A stretch of DNA of 64,000 nucleotides. Origin: WTJY01 sp045105475 (lineage in GTDB: Bacteria > Chloroflexota > Anaerolineae > Promineifilales > Promineifilaceae). How positions within the stretch are numbered: position 1 is the stretch's first letter; each line of letters opens with the position of its first letter. The position numbers were made by a program, and so were the translations under genes. Location of the stretch: contig JBGCDP010000242.1 in assembly GCA_045105475.1 (NCBI GenBank), positions 12,227 through 76,226 of the forward strand, given 5' to 3'. The notes below the pieces were generated by a model that saw only the letters and a program-made list of their open reading frames with translations, did not search any database and was not told the origin of the DNA. This document shows positions 1-8,844 of this stretch, in pieces.

Positions 1-84
1 CTCAGGTGGATTATTTTGGAAGTTCACATCTGCATTTTCTAAAAACTCTTTGTCAACCTTTGGCACTACTTTCAAAGCACTCAT
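1..84 (-). CDS. Partial unknown protein, N-terminus only
   Basis: The first 28 codons of a minus-strand gene that runs off the left edge. The peptide starts MSALKVVPKVD and is followed by an acidic, Asn-rich stretch. The ATG at 84 is preceded by GGAGA about 5 nt upstream, a good ribosome-binding site, so the start is credible. It is divergent from the TetR-type regulator at 237 and shares its operator-containing spacer, so it is a plausible target of that repressor. The visible part is too short to assign a family. Confidence 0.6.
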   Translation of the reverse strand, partial: MSALKVVPKVDKEFLENADVNFQNNPPE

Positions 85-107
85 CGAAATCTCCTACTAC
101 ATTTTTC

Positions 108-136
108 TTGACAGATTTGTTTTAAAACGACACAAT
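108..136 (+). promoter_or_regulatory. Candidate promoter of the TetR gene
   Basis: A perfect -35 TTGACA at 108-113 is separated by 17 nt from CACAAT at 131-136, a 4/6 match to TATAAT. The -10 lies inside the inverted repeat at 127-141, which fits autorepression by the downstream TetR-family protein. Confidence 0.45.
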
Positions 137-141
137 GTCGT
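127..141. promoter_or_regulatory. Inverted repeat, candidate TetR operator
   Basis: ACGACA-CAA-TGTCGT is a 6-3-6 inverted repeat in the divergent spacer. TetR-family repressors usually bind such dyads near their own gene. Related half-sites TGTGACAATAA (153-163) and TGTGTCAATAA (183-193) follow. Confidence 0.45.
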
Positions 142-236
142 AAATTAAACACTGTGACAATAAATTAATCTGAAGAACACTCTGTGTCAATAAGCAATAT
201 AGATGCAGCGTACGATAAACAACAGGTGTCTAAAAA

Positions 237-851
237 ATGATCAAGACCAAAACTCCCAGAAAAGTGGATCGTCGAGTAGTACGTACAAGAACGCAGCTTG
301 CAGCATCCCTATTGGCTTTAATGCAAGAAAAGAATTTTGATGACATTACAATCAAAGACATCACCGATCGGGCAGATATGAACCGGGCAACCTTTTATTT
401 GCATTATGGAACCAAAGAAGAGCTCCTATTCACATCGCTTGAAAGTCGTTTTGACCAGTTGGTACAGTCGATTGAATCAGGCTTAATCAATACACCAGAA
501 AATCCAATCTGGAGTGATGACACATATGATCGACTGGTTTTTGAGCATGTTGCGGAGCATGTAGACTTATACAAAGTTATCTTAGATCAAAACGGGATGG
601 GCGTAATTATTCATCGAATCATCGATTATATTGCGGCCGTTGGTTTGCGGACAACGCTTGAATCAGTTGATCCGAACGCAAAGGTCGAAATTCCGCACGA
701 AATTGTTTCGCGGCATGTCGCTGGCTCGATGTTTGCCATGATCGTCTGGTGGGTCCGCAACGACCTCCCCTACTCAGCGGCAGAAATGGCAAAGATGTGC
801 CACCAGTTGGTCTCTTATGGATGTGCCCCCACACTAAGTGACTCAAAGTAA
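237..851 (+). CDS. TetR/AcrR family transcriptional regulator
   Basis: A 204-residue protein of typical TetR length. The N-terminal helix-turn-helix (about residues 12-60) carries the family pattern ITIKDITDRADMNRATFYLHY followed by GTKEELL. The rest is an all-helical ligand-binding region like the TetR C-terminal domains often annotated TetR_C. AGGTG about 9 nt before the ATG supports the start. It is divergent from the partial gene at 1-84 with an inverted-repeat operator between them, so it probably represses that gene and itself. The ligand cannot be told from sequence. Confidence 0.9.
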   Translation: MIKTKTPRKVDRRVVRTRTQLAASLLALMQEKNFDDITIKDITDRADMNRATFYLHYGTKEELLFTSLESRFDQLVQSIESGLINTPENPIWSDDTYDRLVFEHVAEHVDLYKVILDQNGMGVIIHRIIDYIAAVGLRTTLESVDPNAKVEIPHEIVSRHVAGSMFAMIVWWVRNDLPYSAAEMAKMCHQLVSYGCAPTLSDSK

Positions 852-996
852 AATGGACCGTTATACTAGGCTTAAATTCGGCCGAACTTTGGGCTGTGGT
901 ACAATCTAAACTATCCACACGAAATCAAAAGCATAGGGGGAAAACACTATAAGTTGCGTCGTGGTTCTATGCTAAAACAGGTCAACACTTTTAAAA

Positions 997-3507
997 ATGG
1001 CAGAAATTATCTCGGCCGGGGATTGGATTCAAAAAAGACGAAATGCATTGAAGCTTACCCGCAATGAGCTAGCTCTATTGGTCGCCTGCTCCCCCGATAC
1101 AATTAAAAAAATTGAACGAGATCTGCGTCGGCCGTCTATCCAAATCGGAGAGATCTTAGCCACGCACCTACAAATCCCTACAGAGCACCAAGCCCGCTTT
1201 TTGCAATTGGTACGTGGTGAATTTGTAGACGAATTCATCGATCCCGTCTCGCTCAAAAGCGAAGAGCATTCGGTAGGGAAACGGCCGCTAAACAAAACCA
1301 AAGTTTTAAACCGTTTAGAATCATTACCCGATCAAAAACTATTTGGCATTGAGAAAGTGCGCAAACAGGTCATTCGCGCAGTCGAACAGAAAAATCGCCC
1401 GTGGCTCGTTTCAATTGATGGATTGGGCGGCATCGGAAAAACGACGTTGGCTGATAAAACGGTGCGCTCTTTTCTAAGTGCGGCTCACCAGAGATTTAAT
1501 GATATCGGTTGGATTAGCGCCAAACAGGAAGAATATGTCACCGGCCGTGGAATGCGTGCAACCGGCAAGCCAGCCATCAGTGCGGACCAACTTGTCGATC
1601 AACTATTGGCTCAATTGGCCACAGGCCCTTATCCGATTGATAGTGCCGCAGCCAAATTAACCGCCTTAACTGAAATTCTACAAAAAACGCCAACACTAAT
1701 TGTCATCGACAACTTGGAGACAATTGCTGATTATGAAGCACTCCTCCCGATTTTGCGCCATCTGGCCCAGCCCTCAAAGTTCCTAATTACAAGCCGAATG
1801 AGCCTACAACATGAAAGCGACATTGTGTGCCACAGCTTGACAGAGCTGTCACAATCGGACGCCCTTGCATTTCTTCAATACGAAGCGGAGCAGCAGCAGA
1901 TTAGGCCACTAATGGCGGCCGATACAGATAATTTGAGCAAAATCTATGAAACAGTCGGAGGCAATCCCTTGGCCCTCAAGCTAGTCATTGGGCAATCAGC
2001 ATTTCTACCGCTTGATCACATCTTAGATAGTTTAAAATTAGCGAAAGAGACCCAAGTCGATCAGCTCTACCGCTATATTTACCTGCAAGCATGGGAGATG
2101 TTGGACCCATCCGGCCGAAAACTATTCTTAAGCCTACCCATCGCCTCAAACGGAACCTTTCATCAATTACATATCGCCAGCAGGCTTGATCTATCTGAAT
2201 TACAAGCAGCCTTAGCAAGCTTACGTTCACTATCTTTGGTCGAGGTGGGGGGGGATTTAAGCCAGCCCCGTTATCGGCTCCATCGACTAACTGAAACCTT
2301 CTTGATGAATGAGGTTATTAAATGGCAAGAGCCAAGCGAGATCGAGCAGACGGCCGAACGCACCTTTTTTGACGAACGCATTCATGTAATGCTTGATCAT
2401 TGGAAAAATAATGAAGCACTACAGGCGGCCGATGTTGAAAAGCTTGATCGAGAAAAAGAAGGGATCTTAAAGGCGATTCAGTTGGGGCTTGAGATCGACC
2501 CAGCTTGGGCAGCTATTCGCGAACTAATTTTAGCCCTCACCAGCTTTATGGAGCGGCGTGGCTATTGGCAAGAGTGGCAAACGATTGTTGAGAAGGGGCT
2601 TGAGGTGGCTGAAAGGCAGCGCGATCGTGCAGGCGAGTTAGAATTGCTAACGATTCGCGGCCGGTTGTTACAAAATCAAAAAAAGATGGATGCTGTCGTC
2701 AAAAACTATGTCCGTGTCATTCGACAAGCTCGTCAACTAGGAGATCAAATTGCAGAAGCCCGTGCTTGCTCCAATCTTGGCTTCGCCCTAATTGAACGAA
2801 ATCATTGGTGGCGATCAGAAGTTTTTAGTTGTCATGCGCTCAAGATTTTTGAAGATAATGAGCACCTCCATGGGCAGGCTCATACAAATAACCATCTTGG
2901 TGTATTGTCTCTTTATAAACAAGATTTCGCACAAGCAGAATCATTTTTCATGACAGCCTGTAGCATATGGGAGAAGATGGGGCCATCAGCAGACTTGCAT
3001 ACGGGACTTGAAAATTTGGGTCATTTGTATGCAAAATCAAACAGGCCTCTCGATGCTTTGAAAGCTTTAGAAGAAGCATTAGATATCGCAGAAAACTACC
3101 AAATCATAGGGTCTATTCCAATCATTTATATAAATTTTTCAGTTACCCACCTAAAACTTGGAAATCTAGCCCTAGCTACCAATTTCGCCCGTCGCGCAGA
3201 GGGTCTATTTAAAGAACAAGCAAATCTTTTTGGTATCTGCAAGGCTTGGGAAAATTTGGGATTAATTGAAATTGAAAACCAAAAGTGGAAGGTTGCAGAG
3301 CACTACTTCGAGTCTGCACAAAATGGATTCAAAAGCTTGAATGTAATTGAAGATCAAATCAGAATCACGGGTCATAAATTAAAGCTATTTAGAAGCTCTG
3401 ATCAAGTAAATCAAGTACAGCAAATAATCAGTAATTTGAATCTAATATCACAAGGAAATTTAACAAACGAACAAAATCAGTTTATAAACAAACTTCTTAA
3501 AACTTGA
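997..3507 (+). CDS. XRE-type HTH / NB-ARC / TPR STAND regulator
   Basis: An 836-residue signal-transduction ATPase. Residues about 8-70 form an XRE-like helix-turn-helix (LTRNELALLVACSPDTIKKIE). An NB-ARC ATPase follows, with P-loop GLGGIGKT at 142-149 (Lys148), a Walker B-like LIVIDNLE near 231-240 and a GLPL-like GGNPLALKL near 320. The C-terminal half (about 560-830) is a tetratricopeptide array, a protein- or peptide-sensing surface. STAND proteins of this plan are held off by the sensor and oligomerise on ligand binding; here the output would be DNA binding. No clear SD precedes the ATG. It is one of two NB-ARC/TPR regulators flanking a tiny secreted peptide, which suggests a possible ligand. 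Its target genes are unknown. Confidence 0.88.
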   Translation: MAEIISAGDWIQKRRNALKLTRNELALLVACSPDTIKKIERDLRRPSIQIGEILATHLQIPTEHQARFLQLVRGEFVDEFIDPVSLKSEEHSVGKRPLNKTKVLNRLESLPDQKLFGIEKVRKQVIRAVEQKNRPWLVSIDGLGGIGKTTLADKTVRSFLSAAHQRFNDIGWISAKQEEYVTGRGMRATGKPAISADQLVDQLLAQLATGPYPIDSAAAKLTALTEILQKTPTLIVIDNLETIADYEALLPILRHLAQPSKFLITSRMSLQHESDIVCHSLTELSQSDALAFLQYEAEQQQIRPLMAADTDNLSKIYETVGGNPLALKLVIGQSAFLPLDHILDSLKLAKETQVDQLYRYIYLQAWEMLDPSGRKLFLSLPIASNGTFHQLHIASRLDLSELQAALASLRSLSLVEVGGDLSQPRYRLHRLTETFLMNEVIKWQEPSEIEQTAERTFFDERIHVMLDHWKNNEALQAADVEKLDREKEGILKAIQLGLEIDPAWAAIRELILALTSFMERRGYWQEWQTIVEKGLEVAERQRDRAGELELLTIRGRLLQNQKKMDAVVKNYVRVIRQARQLGDQIAEARACSNLGFALIERNHWWRSEVFSCHALKIFEDNEHLHGQAHTNNHLGVLSLYKQDFAQAESFFMTACSIWEKMGPSADLHTGLENLGHLYAKSNRPLDALKALEEALDIAENYQIIGSIPIIYINFSVTHLKLGNLALATNFARRAEGLFKEQANLFGICKAWENLGLIEIENQKWKVAEHYFESAQNGFKSLNVIEDQIRITGHKLKLFRSSDQVNQVQQIISNLNLISQGNLTNEQNQFINKLLKT

Positions 3508-3524
3508 AAGTTCAAAATTGTTTA

Positions 3525-3553
3525 GGCAGCTGGCTTAAATCCAACCAGCTGCC
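3525..3553 (-). terminator. Hairpin after the CGGGGC peptide gene
   Basis: GGCAGCTGG (3525-3533) pairs with CCAGCTGCC (3545-3553). On the minus strand it lies just past the stop of the small peptide gene and is followed by only a weak U-rich run. It could serve both converging genes. Confidence 0.4.
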
Positions 3554-3563
3554 CATGCCCCTT

Positions 3564-3713
3564 CTAGCACCCCCCTCCACCACACATGCCGCTGGCATGG
3601 GTTACATTTACCCCATCAAGACCAATCTGGGTGGCAAAAATGCCGGTGCTGAAGCTCAGGGTTAAGGCTAACCAAAGTACAAGGACTGCTTTTTTAATGT
3701 TTAGGGTGTTCAT
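3564..3713 (-). CDS. 49-residue secreted peptide ending in CGGGGC
   Basis: A short minus-strand gene. The ATG at 3713 has GGAG about 9 nt upstream, and translation gives 49 residues to a TAG. The N-terminus (MNTLNIKK, then a hydrophobic run AVLVLWLALTLSFSTGIF) is a classic signal peptide with a likely cut after IFA. The mature part would be about 21 residues and ends MCGGGGC. The two cysteines bracket four glycines, as if to form a small disulfide or thioether loop or a metal site. A hairpin follows the stop. I know no named family for it. It sits between two NB-ARC/TPR regulators, next to two predicted peptidases; a role as an exported signal or modified peptide is inference only. Confidence 0.7.
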   Translation of the reverse strand: MNTLNIKKAVLVLWLALTLSFSTGIFATQIGLDGVNVTHASGMCGGGGC

Positions 3714-3940
3714 CACTTAAATCTCCATTTGACTAACTAATTAAGTTAAAAAGGAAGGTCGAGAGATGGAATTCCCAGTCAGATTACGTTTTGTAATCCG
3801 GCCGCTTGCAAGAAATCAAAACCCTTATGCGCTTTGCGCCGGTAATAGTGATTCGCAGATAGTGAAAAGTTAGGTTTTAATCCTTACTTGATCACTTGTT
3901 GCTGACCACTTGTTTATCTGGCTATAGAATAGAAAAGTGG

Positions 3941-3976
3941 TGTGAGCAAGGTGCGACGAAAGTGTGAGCAAGGTGC
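3941..3976 (+). promoter_or_regulatory. Two direct repeats TGTGAGCAAGGTGC, 22-bp period
   Basis: TGTGAGCAAGGTGC occurs at 3941-3954 and again at 3963-3976, exactly 22 bp apart, two helical turns. It lies about 130 bp before the BTAD/OmpR-type regulator at 4104. SARP-type regulators typically bind direct repeats spaced by whole helical turns, so this may be an autoregulatory site. Confidence 0.45.
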
Positions 3977-4103
3977 TTGGCACAGTTATCAGTGATCGAT
4001 ATTTAGTCGGCTATGAACAGCCGTTAACCATTCCCCATGGTCCGTTGGTTATTGACAATCATCTAGCCCTTCAGCCCAAAAGTTCCCTCACAAAACGCAA
4101 CAT

Positions 4104-7037
4104 ATGTTAGACATCAAGCTCTTCAACGGATTTCAGGCTCGCTTAAACGACCAACCCCTCACACGATTTCGCAGTGCCAAAGCACGAGCGTTATTTGTCT
4201 ACCTGCTGCAGGAATCAGACCGGCCGCATAATCGCGGCCGTCTGGCAGGGCTACTCTGGCCCGACTTCCCAGATGGCACTGCACGGCGCAATCTGTCCCA
4301 AACCCTTAGCTCGTTACGAAAAACTCTTGATGAGAGTCAGTTCGACAACCCGTATATCGAAACAACGACACAGACGGTGACCATCCATCGCAGCAAATTG
4401 GCCGATGGTGTTTTAGCCGTTGATACGCTAGCGTTTGAACGCTTAGCCCAGTCGGCCGATATCAAAAGTCTGCAACAGGCGGCCGATCTATACACCGGCC
4501 CCTTTCTGGCCCAATTTCAGGGGGGCGACAGTGATCTATTCGAAAATTGGGCTACGGCCCAGCAGGAACGATTCCAGCAGCTTGCGCTTAATCTGTTTAG
4601 TAAATTGGCCGAACTGCTCGCTGAGCAAAACGAGATTGAATCCGCCATTAGTTTTGTCCGCCGCCAGTTAGCCATTGCCCCTTGGCAAGAGTCCGCTCAT
4701 CGTCAATTGATGCACCTGCTGGCTTTAGACGGCCGCCGCATTGAGGCACTGGGCCAATACGATACACTGTGCGACGTGCTCATGGCGGAGTTAGGCGTCT
4801 CCCCGGCTCCTGAAACAAACGCTCTGTACGATCAAATATTAGCGGGTGAGCTTAAACCGATTGAGGCTGCTAGGGTTGAAATCACACCGGCACCCTCAAT
4901 CCCCTTTCAGGCCCCTCCTCAGCCGCCTCATTTTGTCGGCCGCGAGCTAGAATTGGCTGAGGTCACCCAACTTGTAGCCCCTGACTCAAACCAGTCTGAA
5001 GGTCGCGCCCCCATCGCTTTAGTCGGGATGGGTGGCATCGGCAAAACCGCATTCGCAATCCATCAGGCCCATCGGCTCAAAGAGCAATTTTCAGACGGCG
5101 TACTGTGGGGGAACACCATGACGAGCGGTCCGGCCGCTATTTTAGACCTGTGGGCCAAAGCATATGGCTATGACTATAGTGGTCTGGGTGATTTGGAAAG
5201 CAAAGCGTCAGCCGTGCGCAGCCTGCTCGCCAACAAGCAAGCGCTCATTGTGCTCGACAATGTTGAAGACGTGGCCCAGGTTCGGCCGCTATTGCCCAAC
5301 AGCCCGACCTGTTCAGTGCTACTCACGACCCGAAACCTCGACATCGCCTCCGCGCTCAATGCCCGGCCGGTTGCGCTTCAAGAACTGACGGCCGAAAACA
5401 GTCAACAGCTGATGGTCAAAATCTTAGGCGAAGATCGCATCTTTAACATGACAGGAGGCGCAGCAGCAACACAGCGCATTGGCGAATTGCTGCACCATCT
5501 GCCCCTAGCGGTCGAAATCGTCGCCCAACGTCTAAAGTCACGCATTCAAATGCCAATTGCGGCTATGGCTCTGAGATTAGAAGATACCCAACAACGGTTG
5601 GGTTTAGAAATAAGTGATCAAGCCGTCCGCGCTTCATTTGAAATCAGTTGGGATGGCCTACCACCAATGGCGCAACAGGTTTTTCGTGGGATGGGGATTT
5701 TTGGCGGCCGCAGTTTTTCAGCCGAAGCATTAGCCGCTTCGCTCGACCTTGATCTGTTTGAGACAGAGGACCAGCTTTACAGTTTAACCGCCCTATCGCT
5801 GGTCACCGCAGATGGCAAAGTGCGTCGCCGACAGCATCCGCTACTGGCTGATTTCGCCCTAGAGCAGTTGCAAACAGTTGATACTGAACCGATTTTTAGC
5901 CGTTTCTTTGATTATGCCACTCAGTTTGCCAACAATAACAAAAATGACTACGAGAAGTTAAGCGCAGAATGGGAAAACCTGGCGGCCGCAATTCAGGCAG
6001 CAAGCCAGCAGAAAAAGTGGCAAACAGTGCTTGACCTAATGCAAGCACTCAGCAAACCATGGCTTTCCTATTCTCGCTTTTATGATGCACAGCTGGGGTA
6101 TCAAGCGGCGGAGGAAGCGGCAAAGCAGCTAGACGCAAAGCTCGCCTTCGCAGACGTCTGCTTAAATTCGGCCGAAGTTGAAATAGAACTATCGAATTAC
6201 AATAAAGCATGGGGCCAGCTGCACGCCGCCTATGAAATTTTTGCATCGGAAGAAGATGACTTTCAAATTGCTCAGGTTAAATATCATCAGGGTGTCGTTC
6301 TGCTTGAGCAAGGTGAATTTGAAAAAGCCCAGCACCATCTAAAGGAAAGTGATCAGCTACTTTCACAGCTAGATAAACCGAGAGAACACGGCCGCACCAG
6401 AAGCTTATTAGGCTGGCTGTACTTTGAAGCAGAAGAAAACCTTCTGCAAGCAAAAGAGATGGCCCTCAACAGCCTCAGTATTCTCAATGATCTTAAGGAA
6501 GATGAAACATTGATTTCATCTTTTCGGCTGTTGGCATTTATTGCCATTCGCGAAGAAGCACTTACCGAAGCTGAGGATTGGTCGCAAAAGGCCTTAGAGC
6601 TTGGGAAGAAGCTAAACAACTTGGCAGAAATAGGGGCAACCTATTATTTACTGGTAGCTATTGAACGCAAAAATAACCGTCTTGAGCAAGCGAAAATTTA
6701 TGTAGACGAAGGACTGTCCATTTTTAAAAAGCTGGGTAATAAACGGCTACAAGGGCTGCTACTGCAAGAACAAGCTGCAAACTATTGTAGTGAGCAGGAT
6801 TTTGAGCAAGGAAAAAAATGCATCAAAAAATCGATCGCGCTCTTTCATCAAATCGAGGATCGTCTTAACTATGCATACAGCCTACGCACCCTGGGAGCTA
6901 TTCACAACGAGCTTAATGAACCATCTTTACGCAATGATGCTTGGACTGAAGCCTATCAAATTGCAACCCACATCAATCACCCAAATCTTAAAAATCAAAT
7001 GGCCACCATGCTTAAGGATGTTGGGCTAGGAGTCTAA
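4104..7037 (+). CDS. SARP-type wHTH-BTAD / NB-ARC / TPR regulator
   Basis: A 977-residue AfsR-like regulator. Residues about 1-95 are an OmpR-type winged helix (ARALFVYLLQ, then RRNLSQTLSSLRKTL). Residues about 100-245 form the bacterial transcriptional activation domain with its helical repeats (AIAPWQESAHRQLMHLLAL). The linker has FVGRE. An NB-ARC ATPase follows with P-loop GMGGIGKT (Lys314) and Walker B-like LIVLDNVED near 380. The C-terminal third (about 640-960) is a TPR array. The order matches activators of secondary-metabolite or stress genes in actinobacteria and Chloroflexota. No SD precedes the ATG. A 22-bp direct repeat upstream may be its own operator. It is paralogous in plan to the protein at 997. 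Confidence 0.88.
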   Translation: MLDIKLFNGFQARLNDQPLTRFRSAKARALFVYLLQESDRPHNRGRLAGLLWPDFPDGTARRNLSQTLSSLRKTLDESQFDNPYIETTTQTVTIHRSKLADGVLAVDTLAFERLAQSADIKSLQQAADLYTGPFLAQFQGGDSDLFENWATAQQERFQQLALNLFSKLAELLAEQNEIESAISFVRRQLAIAPWQESAHRQLMHLLALDGRRIEALGQYDTLCDVLMAELGVSPAPETNALYDQILAGELKPIEAARVEITPAPSIPFQAPPQPPHFVGRELELAEVTQLVAPDSNQSEGRAPIALVGMGGIGKTAFAIHQAHRLKEQFSDGVLWGNTMTSGPAAILDLWAKAYGYDYSGLGDLESKASAVRSLLANKQALIVLDNVEDVAQVRPLLPNSPTCSVLLTTRNLDIASALNARPVALQELTAENSQQLMVKILGEDRIFNMTGGAAATQRIGELLHHLPLAVEIVAQRLKSRIQMPIAAMALRLEDTQQRLGLEISDQAVRASFEISWDGLPPMAQQVFRGMGIFGGRSFSAEALAASLDLDLFETEDQLYSLTALSLVTADGKVRRRQHPLLADFALEQLQTVDTEPIFSRFFDYATQFANNNKNDYEKLSAEWENLAAAIQAASQQKKWQTVLDLMQALSKPWLSYSRFYDAQLGYQAAEEAAKQLDAKLAFADVCLNSAEVEIELSNYNKAWGQLHAAYEIFASEEDDFQIAQVKYHQGVVLLEQGEFEKAQHHLKESDQLLSQLDKPREHGRTRSLLGWLYFEAEENLLQAKEMALNSLSILNDLKEDETLISSFRLLAFIAIREEALTEAEDWSQKALELGKKLNNLAEIGATYYLLVAIERKNNRLEQAKIYVDEGLSIFKKLGNKRLQGLLLQEQAANYCSEQDFEQGKKCIKKSIALFHQIEDRLNYAYSLRTLGAIHNELNEPSLRNDAWTEAYQIATHINHPNLKNQMATMLKDVGLGV

Positions 7038-7046
7038 ACTTAGCTT

Positions 7047-8711
7047 TTACGGCCATCCACCCAATCCTCCAGTTCGCGGTCCCTCGTCCTCCCAACCGGA
7101 GGTCATAATCAATTTTGCTAGATCTTTATCGCTCCCAATCGCATCAACATTCTCAGAAAGCATTTTTATCACTTGGCTCGAATTATTGCTGGCCGCAAGT
7201 GCCTCGAATGAAAATGACTCGGTATATTGATTAGACGCTTCAATTCGTTCTTGGGATTCTTTTAAATATTGTAGGAACAGTTTTTCAGCTATCGCTTCGG
7301 GACCATCTTGTCCAGACAAATCTAGCTGGCTCCAAGCACCAGGCTGCGGCCGAAAATCGAGCTCGTTCAATGTTTGGAGGATGAGTTTGATGGCTACATC
7401 CAAAACAATAAGAATCTCTTCCCCTGTTCGCTCAACCCCATCGACTTCATATGTTGCATTCGCCAAAACCATCCCAAGGTCATCGTCAGCATATGAAACT
7501 CCGCCCCGCTCGTTAAACCACTGAGGCCAGTTGCGCTTAACAACTTTGCCCCATAAATTAACTAATTCATCAGCGACATCCCCTACCCAGTCAGGCCAGC
7601 CAAAATGGGAGTTTCCATCTTCATCGAGGCATTCAGAAATCCGAAGCATTACAAGGTTTTGCAAAAGCGGCCGCAATACAGGGATTGGATGATGGCCGTC
7701 AGAGGTATGAATTTCTTCCATGCGATCAGAGGCCATCAACTGTTGAAAACCAACCGCAAATACCGGTCCATCAACTAAAGCCCCGTAAACGTCGCAGAAA
7801 ATCTCGATCAGCCATTCAGCCGCCCATTGGTTTTCGGCCGCGTTAAATCCCTCCGCTTCAAGCCATATTGGCAATTTCAAATGAAGATGGCTGCCTAAGC
7901 GAGCACAACGTTTACCTTCAAATGTCTGTTGTAAATGATGCGGGATAATGCCTGACTGAAATACAAGATGGCCTGCTTCATGACTTAAAGCCAAAAAATC
8001 AGCCGATAGATCTAATACATACTCATCATTGCCTGTTTCAATGTCATCCACATAAGCGGAAAGCGGCAAGCCAATCAACAGAGCATCGACATACGGTAAT
8101 AAACGCACCTTAATCATATCATTTGGGAAAATCATGATACTGGTATTTTCAAATTGAAAATCTAAAAAGCTGCCGTCACCGTTGGGGCGCAGCGTATGTT
8201 CGGCCAAGATAGTTGCGAGTAATTGAGGAGCACTTAGGTTATATAATTGCTGCCCCATTTCTGAGTGAACAAAAAAGGATTGTTGCAGTCGCAAGATATC
8301 GATTTGCACTTGGCGCAGCAGCACATGAAGCACGCTATCGGCCGAAGTTTCAGGGTTCTCAAATAAATTCTTTTCACGATTGAGCTGCTCCAAAGCTTCT
8401 CGAAGTTCAACATCTTCAAACCGATCATTGAATTCATCGTCTAGGTTTACATCGAAATACCCTTCATAAAAAAAGTAAAACAAGGTATCTGCAAAATGAG
8501 CCAAATCAAAAATCGCATTTCTTACCAGCTCATGCGGTTGAGACAATTCAGCTCTCACTTCAAAATCATCAGGTGCAACAGATTCATCTTGATCCAGGTC
8601 CGGGTCACGCCCTCCTAAATCAAAGGCTCCAATCCCATCAATGATCATTTCACTCAGTGTCATCCAACGTTTTAGCCAATATTGCTTGGGGTCTAAAAAT
8701 ACGTGTGCCAT
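7047..8711 (-). CDS. Putative zinc metalloprotease (HEAGH), unknown family
   Basis: A 554-residue protein without signal peptide or membrane segments. The key motif is LSHEAGHLVF, a HEXXH zinc site at residues 244-248, followed by EIFCDVYG with Glu303 and Asp307, the arrangement expected for the third ligand and supporting acid of a gluzincin-like fold. The N-terminal 200 residues are very acidic and helical. I cannot place it in a named peptidase family. The ATG at 8711 has GAGGAAAA immediately upstream and is preferred to a TTG five codons earlier. It converges with the regulator at 4104 (9 bp between stops) and precedes, on the same strand, no obvious partner; the peptidase gene at 8845 lies upstream. 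Confidence 0.65.
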   Translation of the reverse strand: MAHVFLDPKQYWLKRWMTLSEMIIDGIGAFDLGGRDPDLDQDESVAPDDFEVRAELSQPHELVRNAIFDLAHFADTLFYFFYEGYFDVNLDDEFNDRFEDVELREALEQLNREKNLFENPETSADSVLHVLLRQVQIDILRLQQSFFVHSEMGQQLYNLSAPQLLATILAEHTLRPNGDGSFLDFQFENTSIMIFPNDMIKVRLLPYVDALLIGLPLSAYVDDIETGNDEYVLDLSADFLALSHEAGHLVFQSGIIPHHLQQTFEGKRCARLGSHLHLKLPIWLEAEGFNAAENQWAAEWLIEIFCDVYGALVDGPVFAVGFQQLMASDRMEEIHTSDGHHPIPVLRPLLQNLVMLRISECLDEDGNSHFGWPDWVGDVADELVNLWGKVVKRNWPQWFNERGGVSYADDDLGMVLANATYEVDGVERTGEEILIVLDVAIKLILQTLNELDFRPQPGAWSQLDLSGQDGPEAIAEKLFLQYLKESQERIEASNQYTESFSFEALAASNNSSQVIKMLSENVDAIGSDKDLAKLIMTSGWEDEGPRTGGLGGWP

Positions 8712-8844
8712 TTTTCCTCTGCTCAATTATTTGCATAAACTGATAAAAGTAAGCTTGTTTGATTATAACCGATGCAAAAGATCAGAGTAGGCAAAAAAGG
8801 GGACACAGTGGGGACAAAAAATTTGGGCAGTTATTGAATAGCAG

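Noticed and set aside
8799..8816. Two GGGGACA repeats 11 bp apart in the spacer before the metalloprotease gene
   Set aside because: Short and GC-simple; could be chance, no associated regulator.
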